From: Dechloromonas denitrificans
GTDB lineage: Bacteria; Pseudomonadota; Gammaproteobacteria; Burkholderiales; Rhodocyclaceae
DNA length: 64,000 bases
Direction of reading: 5' to 3'
NCBI RefSeq assembly: GCF_020510665.1
Contig: NZ_CP075187.1
Span: forward strand, 248,001-312,000
The stretch's first letter is position 1; the number at the start of each line of letters is the position of its first letter. Below the pieces are notes generated by a model that saw nothing but the letters and a program-made list of their open reading frames with translations, was not told the DNA's origin and did no database searches. The position numbers and the translations under genes were made by a program. This document shows, one piece after another, positions 59,594-64,000 of the stretch.

Positions 59594-61234
59594 ATGCTAC
59601 AAAAGCTCTCCTCGTTCGCCGGTGTTCAAGGTCCGGTCGTGACTATCGTGATGGACGGTTACGGCATCCCGAAATCTGAAGTCGGCAGTGCCATCGCCGC
59701 GGCACGCAAGCCGGTTCTCGATCGCTTGTTCGCCACCTGCCCGAATATCAGCCTGCGGGCACACGGCACCGCCGTCGGCATGCCGTCCGACGATGACATG
59801 GGGAATTCCGAAGTCGGCCACAACGCCATCGGTGCCGGTCAGGTGTATAGCCAGGGGGCGGCACTGGTCGCCGGGGCGATTGCTTCCGGTGCCATCTGGC
59901 AAGGTGAGGCGTGGCAACAGATCATTGCCGGCGCCAAGGCCGGGCGTGGTGTGCTCCATCTGATCGGCCTGTTCTCGGATGGCAATGTGCACAGTCATAT
60001 CGACCATCTCAAGGCGATGGTCGTGCAAGCTCGGGCTGAAGGTGTGCGCACGGTTCGTATCCATGCTCTGCTGGACGGGCGCGATGTGCCGGAAACCAGT
60101 GCGCTGGACTACGTCGTACCCTTCGAAAGTTTCCTGGCCGGCCTGAATGGTGCCGATTTCGATGCGCGCATTGCTTCTGGTGGCGGGCGTCAGCACATCA
60201 CGATGGATCGTTACGATGCCAATTGGGCGATGGTCGAGGCCGGCTGGAAAACGCATGTGCTGGGCGAGGGCCAGCAGTTCACCAACGCGCTTGCTGCGGT
60301 CAACGGCCTGCGCGAGCAAAATCCGGGCACGATCGACCAGGATCTGCCGGCCTTTGTCATCGGTGAAAATGGCCAGCCGATCGGTCGTGTCGAAGATGGT
60401 GATTCGGTCGTTTTCTTCAATTTCCGCGGCGATCGCGCGATTGAAATCACCCGTGCCTTCGAAGAAGCCGCCTTCGATAAATTCGACCGTATCCGCTGGC
60501 CCAAGGTGACCTACGCCGGCATGCTGCAATACGACGGTGACCTGAAGTTGCCTGCCCGCTTCCTGGTTGCGCCTCCAGCGATCAAGGACACCACTGGCGA
60601 GTGGTTCGCCAAATCCGGGATCAGCCAGTTCGCCTGTTCCGAAACGCAGAAATTCGGCCACGTGACTTATTTCTGGAACGGCAATCGCTCCGGCAAGTTC
60701 GACGGCGAAACCTGGCTGGAAGTGCCGAGCGATGTGGTGCCCTTTGAGCAGCGTCCGTGGATGAAGGCCGCTGAAATCGCCGATGCCATGGTGGCGGCGA
60801 TCCAGTCCGGTCAGTACCGGACCCTGCGGTGCAACTTCGCCAATGGCGACATGGTCGGACATACCGGGAATTTCCGTGCGGCGACCATGGCGGTCGAGGC
60901 GGTCGACCTGGCGCTTGGCCGTGTTTTGCAAGCGCTTGAAGCGGCCGGAGGCGTGGCGTTGATTACGGCTGACCACGGCAATGCCGACGAAATGTACGAA
61001 CTTGATAAAAAGACCAAGCAGCCGGCGCAGAATCCCGATGGCTCCTTCCAGGCCAAGACCGCGCACACCCTGAACCCCGTGCCGCTCATCCTGGCTGACT
61101 ATGCCACGGGCGGCAAGCTGGGCCTGAAGCCGGTGGACAAGGCCGGCCTGTCGAATATTGCGGCAACGGTAGCCAACCTGCTGGGGCTGGAAAAGCATGC
61201 CGCATGGGATGAAAGCCTGCTCGACGTGCGCTGA
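59594..61234 (+). CDS. gpmI: 2,3-bisphosphoglycerate-independent phosphoglycerate mutase
   Basis: Interconverts 3- and 2-phosphoglycerate with two Mn ions. It has 546 residues. The N-terminal metal site VMDGYG, the phosphoserine motif DDDMGNSEVGH and the C-terminal ADHGNADEM metal site are present. ATG 59594 gives a normal N-terminus; the long frame from 59309 overlaps the divergent solute-binding protein gene. The ribosome-binding site is weak. Confidence 0.95.
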   Translation: MLQKLSSFAGVQGPVVTIVMDGYGIPKSEVGSAIAAARKPVLDRLFATCPNISLRAHGTAVGMPSDDDMGNSEVGHNAIGAGQVYSQGAALVAGAIASGAIWQGEAWQQIIAGAKAGRGVLHLIGLFSDGNVHSHIDHLKAMVVQARAEGVRTVRIHALLDGRDVPETSALDYVVPFESFLAGLNGADFDARIASGGGRQHITMDRYDANWAMVEAGWKTHVLGEGQQFTNALAAVNGLREQNPGTIDQDLPAFVIGENGQPIGRVEDGDSVVFFNFRGDRAIEITRAFEEAAFDKFDRIRWPKVTYAGMLQYDGDLKLPARFLVAPPAIKDTTGEWFAKSGISQFACSETQKFGHVTYFWNGNRSGKFDGETWLEVPSDVVPFEQRPWMKAAEIADAMVAAIQSGQYRTLRCNFANGDMVGHTGNFRAATMAVEAVDLALGRVLQALEAAGGVALITADHGNADEMYELDKKTKQPAQNPDGSFQAKTAHTLNPVPLILADYATGGKLGLKPVDKAGLSNIAATVANLLGLEKHAAWDESLLDVR

Positions 61235-61256
61235 TTCAGGTTTTTGCAGCCATCAG

Positions 61257-61288
61257 GGGCGTGTGGCCGAACGGCGCACGCCCTTTTT
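61257..61288 (+). terminator. Intrinsic terminator after gpmI
   Basis: GGGCGTG-TG-GCC, loop GAAC, GGC-G-CACGCCC with five T residues; a strong stem just after the gpmI stop. Confidence 0.85.
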
Positions 61289-61320
61289 GTTTTTGCGACT
61301 GCAAAAAAACCTTTTTCAGG

Positions 61321-61349
61321 TTGAATTGGCCATGCTTTAGGGTGACAAT
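61321..61349 (+). promoter_or_regulatory. Possible promoter of the amino-acid ABC operon
   Basis: TTGAAT (61321-61326) and GACAAT (61344-61349) separated by 17 bases, 65 bases before the binding-protein start. Confidence 0.4.
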
Positions 61350-61413
61350 TCCGCCCTTCGCCTGTCTGTGGTGTTTTTGCCGCGCTTTCAGGTCCTTTTT
61401 GGGTGGATAAAGC

Positions 61414-62211
61414 ATGAAAAAGCAGATTTCCGGTTTGATGCTGGCCTTCGCTGCCAGCGCCCTGTTGGTCGGTTGCGGCAAGAAAGAAGAGGCTGCCCCG
61501 GCCGCCATTCCGGCACCGCCGGCGCTGAGCAAGATTGTGGTCGGCCTGGATGACAATTTCCCGCCGATGGGCTTCCGTGACGAGAAAAACGCCTTGGTCG
61601 GTTTCGATATCGATCTGGCCCGTGAAGCGGCCAAGCGTCTTGGTGCCGAAGTCGAATTCAAGCCGATCGACTGGAATGCCAAGGAAGCCGAGTTGGGCGG
61701 CAAGCGCGTCGATGTGCTGTGGAATGGTTTGACGATCACCGACAAGCGCAAGGAACAGATCGCCTTCACCGCGCCTTATCTGGAAAATCGCCAGATCATC
61801 GTTGTCGTGGCCAATTCGCCGATCAAGACCAAAGCTGACCTGGCCGGCAAGATTGTCGGCGTCCAGGAAGGCAGCAGTGCGGTCGAAGCCATCGAGAAGG
61901 ATGCCGCCGGCAAAACCGTCAAGGAACTGAAGAAGTTCGGCGACAACGTTACGGCGTTGATGGATCTGACGGCCGGTCGCCTCGAAGCGCTGGTCGTTGA
62001 TGAAGTCGTCGGCCGCTATTACACCGCCAAGAAGCCGGGTGATTATCTGGTGCTGGACGATCATTTCGGTACCGAAGAATACGGTGTCGGTGTTCGCAAG
62101 GATGATGCCGACTTGCTCGCCAAATTGCAGAAAGCCATGAGCGAGATGAAGCAGGACGGTTCTGCTGCCCGTATCTCGACGCAGTGGTTCGGCAAGAACA
62201 TCGTCAAGTAA
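61414..62211 (+). CDS. Amino-acid ABC transporter solute-binding lipoprotein
   Basis: A 265-residue family-3 binding protein with a lipobox LVGC near residue 22, so it is probably membrane-anchored. The mature part has GLDDNFPPMGFRDEKN and a FDIDLAREAAK segment typical of polar amino-acid binding proteins. A hairpin separates it from the permease. The exact amino acid is not predictable. Confidence 0.9.
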   Translation: MKKQISGLMLAFAASALLVGCGKKEEAAPAAIPAPPALSKIVVGLDDNFPPMGFRDEKNALVGFDIDLAREAAKRLGAEVEFKPIDWNAKEAELGGKRVDVLWNGLTITDKRKEQIAFTAPYLENRQIIVVVANSPIKTKADLAGKIVGVQEGSSAVEAIEKDAAGKTVKELKKFGDNVTALMDLTAGRLEALVVDEVVGRYYTAKKPGDYLVLDDHFGTEEYGVGVRKDDADLLAKLQKAMSEMKQDGSAARISTQWFGKNIVK

Positions 62212-62240
62212 TTTTTCACCCGCCGTACGCAGGGTTTTTT

Positions 62241-62263
62241 CGGGGTGGCCGTCGGCTGCCCCG
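62241..62263 (+). other. Intercistronic stem-loop
   Basis: CGGGG-TG-GCC, loop GTC, GGC-TG-CCCCG. It has no T-run, so it is not a terminator. Such hairpins between a binding protein and its permease often stabilise the upstream mRNA and lower permease expression. Confidence 0.55.
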
Positions 62264-62279
62264 ATGACAAGGCCGGTCC

Positions 62280-62933
62280 ATGGACTACATCATTCAAATT
62301 CTCGGCCCCCTGCTCCAGGGGACGGTAGTGACCCTCCAGGTCTTCTTCGCGACCCTGGTGCTCGCCGTTCCGCTCGGTCTGGGGCTGGCCCTGATCCGTC
62401 TGTCGCACTGGCGCCTGGCCAGCGGCCTGGTCAGCGGTTACATCTGGCTGATGCGCGGTACGCCGCTGATGCTGCAGATGCTGTTCATCTACTTCGCCTT
62501 GCCATTCGTGCCTTACGTCGGCATTCGGCTGCCTGATTTTCCGGCTGCGATTGTTGCTTTCGTGCTGAACTACGCGGCTTATTTCGCGGAAATTTTCCGG
62601 GCCGGCATCCAGTCGATCGGTCGCGGCCAGTATGAGGCCGGGCAAGTGCTCGGGCTGACGTACTGGCAGACGATGCGGCGCATCATCCTGCCGCAGATGG
62701 TCAAGCGCATCCTGCCGCCGATGAGCAACGAGACCATTACGCTGGTCAAGGATACGTCGCTGATTTACGTGTTGGCCATGAATGATCTGCTGCGTGCGGC
62801 GCGCGGTATTGTCCAGCGCGATTTCACGACCATGCCTTTCGTCGTCGCCGCTGCTTTTTATCTGGTCATGACATTGATCCTGACCTGGGGCTTCATGCGC
62901 CTGGAGAAAAAATATGCCGTCTATGACGACTGA
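62280..62933 (+). CDS. Amino-acid ABC transporter permease
   Basis: A 217-residue permease of the HisMQ type with about five transmembrane helices and the cytoplasmic EAA-like loop EAGQVLGLTYWQTMRRIILPQ. It overlaps the ATPase gene by 20 bases. Confidence 0.93.
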   Translation: MDYIIQILGPLLQGTVVTLQVFFATLVLAVPLGLGLALIRLSHWRLASGLVSGYIWLMRGTPLMLQMLFIYFALPFVPYVGIRLPDFPAAIVAFVLNYAAYFAEIFRAGIQSIGRGQYEAGQVLGLTYWQTMRRIILPQMVKRILPPMSNETITLVKDTSLIYVLAMNDLLRAARGIVQRDFTTMPFVVAAAFYLVMTLILTWGFMRLEKKYAVYDD

Positions 62934-63690
62934 GCCGATGATTTCGGCGCTTGATATCCACAAGCAGTTTGCGGGTGTCGAGGTGCTCAAGGGCGTTTCG
63001 CTGGAACTGGGGAAGGGTGAAGTCGTTGCCGTGATCGGCCCTTCCGGTTCGGGCAAAAGCACCTTCCTGCGGTGCATGAATCAACTTGAGACGATTGATC
63101 GCGGTCAACTGGTCATCGAAGGCGAAATGCTGGCCAGCACCGATGCGCAAGGGCTTTGCCGCTATGTTCCGGAAGCCGAGGCGCGACGCATCTGTCGCAA
63201 GATGGGCATGGTTTTCCAGCAGTTCAACCTTTTTCCGCATCTGACCGTGTTGCAGAACATCATCGAGGCACCGCTGACCGTCAAGGGCATGCCCCGCGAT
63301 GCGGTCGTCCCGCTGGCCGAGGCGCTGCTCCGCAAGGTCGGTTTGCTCGACAAGCGCGACAGCTATCCCTCGCGTCTTTCCGGCGGCCAGAAACAGCGTG
63401 TGGCGATTGCCCGTGCGCTGGCGATGGAGCCGGACATCATGTTGTTCGACGAACCGACTTCGGCCCTTGATCCGGAGTTGACCGGGGAAGTGCTGCGCAC
63501 GATCCGGCAACTGGCCGATGAGCACATGACGATGCTGGTGGTGACGCACGAAATGGCATTCGCCCGCGATGTGTCGAGCCGGGTGATCTTCATGGATGGC
63601 GGTCATATCGTCGAACAGGGGCCGCCCGGTGAGTTTTTTGCCAATCCGCAGCAGGCCCGGACACGCGCTTTTCTCAATCACCTCGGTTGA
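62914..63690 (+). CDS. Amino-acid ABC transporter ATP-binding protein
   Basis: A 258-residue ATPase with Walker A GPSGSGKST, the signature LSGGQ, Walker B IMLFDEPTSALDPE and the H-loop VVTHE. ATG 62914 has GGAG seven bases upstream; ATG 62923 and 62938 are possible. Same operon as the binding protein and permease. Confidence 0.93.
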   Translation: MPSMTTEPMISALDIHKQFAGVEVLKGVSLELGKGEVVAVIGPSGSGKSTFLRCMNQLETIDRGQLVIEGEMLASTDAQGLCRYVPEAEARRICRKMGMVFQQFNLFPHLTVLQNIIEAPLTVKGMPRDAVVPLAEALLRKVGLLDKRDSYPSRLSGGQKQRVAIARALAMEPDIMLFDEPTSALDPELTGEVLRTIRQLADEHMTMLVVTHEMAFARDVSSRVIFMDGGHIVEQGPPGEFFANPQQARTRAFLNHLG

Positions 63691-63819
63691 GACTCTGGCC
63701 GCTGGCTGGTCTGCAAATACTTCGGTTTTTTCGAAGGCTGGGTGATATTAATCAGACTGTAACGATGTGTGTCTACATGACTACAATCGCCCCCTTGAAT
63801 CGTTTTCAGGACTGATCCC

Positions 63820-64000
63820 ATGTTTGAACTCCTGCTCTCGCCCGAAATCTGGATAGCTTTTTTGACGTTGACCGCACTGGAGCTGGTGCTTGGCATCGAC
63901 AACATCATTTTCATTTCCATCCTGGTCGACAAGTTGCCCAAGGCGCAGCAGGAAACGGCTCGCCGTATCGGTCTGTTCCTGGCGATGTTCATGCGTATCG
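63820..64000 (+). CDS. TerC-family membrane protein, N-terminal part (partial)
   Basis: The first 60 residues show a hydrophobic segment and the LELVLGIDNIIFISIL stretch, with the conserved acidic and Asn residues of TerC-family integral membrane proteins. Members are linked to metal (Mn) export or tellurite resistance; the role here is unknown. AGGA precedes the ATG. The gene runs off the window. Confidence 0.85.
   Translation, partial: MFELLLSPEIWIAFLTLTALELVLGIDNIIFISILVDKLPKAQQETARRIGLFLAMFMRI

Noticed and set aside
63691-63819. yybP-ykoY (manganese) riboswitch before the TerC-family gene
   Set aside because: Some TerC-family genes have one, but the 129-base leader shows neither the conserved loops nor the length. 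A short CTTCG/CGAAG hairpin alone is not enough.

Overview
The window looks like a chromosomal segment of a betaproteobacterium, most likely of the Rhodocyclales (Dechloromonas/Azonexus-like). This is inferred from the gene order (mrcA - pilMNOPQ - aroKB - gltBD, dapF-DUF484-xerC, STAS-hslVU), the G+C-rich codon use, and the density of signalling genes. I recognised no rRNA, tRNA, CRISPR array or prophage. The only mobile element is one intact IS3-family insertion sequence.

Layout. 1-2.6 kb: end of a GNAT acetyltransferase, then the dapF-DUF484-xerC operon behind a clear sigma70-type promoter. 2.6-2.8 kb: a self-contained 49-codon gene for a very basic protein. 2.9-8.1 kb: an rRNA methyltransferase followed by a metal (probably zinc) acquisition cluster, comprising a small CxxC secreted protein, an outer-membrane porin-like protein and an ABC transporter. 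8.1-12.2 kb: STAS protein, hslVU and an AEC permease. 12.3-17.6 kb: hslR, a secreted phosphoesterase, lysA and lptM on the minus strand, then cyaY (+) and mrcA (-). 17.8-24.5 kb: pilMNOPQ-aroK-aroB, with a visibly AT-richer pilO-pilQ part. 24.5-30.8 kb: gltBD with a promoter-proximal terminator in its leader. 30.9-35.4 kb: a YLATT-like membrane protein, glmU, a small membrane protein and a second EF-G.

35.5-42.7 kb is a signalling block. A Tll0287-type (CxxCH) histidine kinase, a hemerythrin-histidine kinase and a REC-DUF3369-HD-GYP regulator are arranged head to tail. A convergent pair follows: an OmpR-type regulator and a PAS hybrid kinase. 42.9-51.8 kb is an acyl-CoA oxidation and electron-transfer block: acyl-CoA ligase, etfBA, acyl-CoA dehydrogenase, ETF-quinone oxidoreductase, then DUF485-actP for acetate uptake. 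52-53.1 kb: a GGDEF diguanylate cyclase. 53.1-54.5 kb: the IS3-family element. 54.5-56.4 kb: minCDE. 56.6-59.4 kb: another membrane histidine kinase and a solitary family-3 solute-binding protein. 59.6-64 kb: gpmI, an amino-acid ABC transporter and the start of a TerC-family gene.

Most of the window is ordinary housekeeping sequence. The parts most worth a second look are the redox/oxygen-to-c-di-GMP operon, the 49-codon gene, the metal porin cluster, the gltB leader and the IS3 element, with its frameshift signal and its position between a shared terminator and minE. Where a start differs from the longest open frame, the choice rests on ribosome-binding-site spacing and family N-termini; no homology search was possible.
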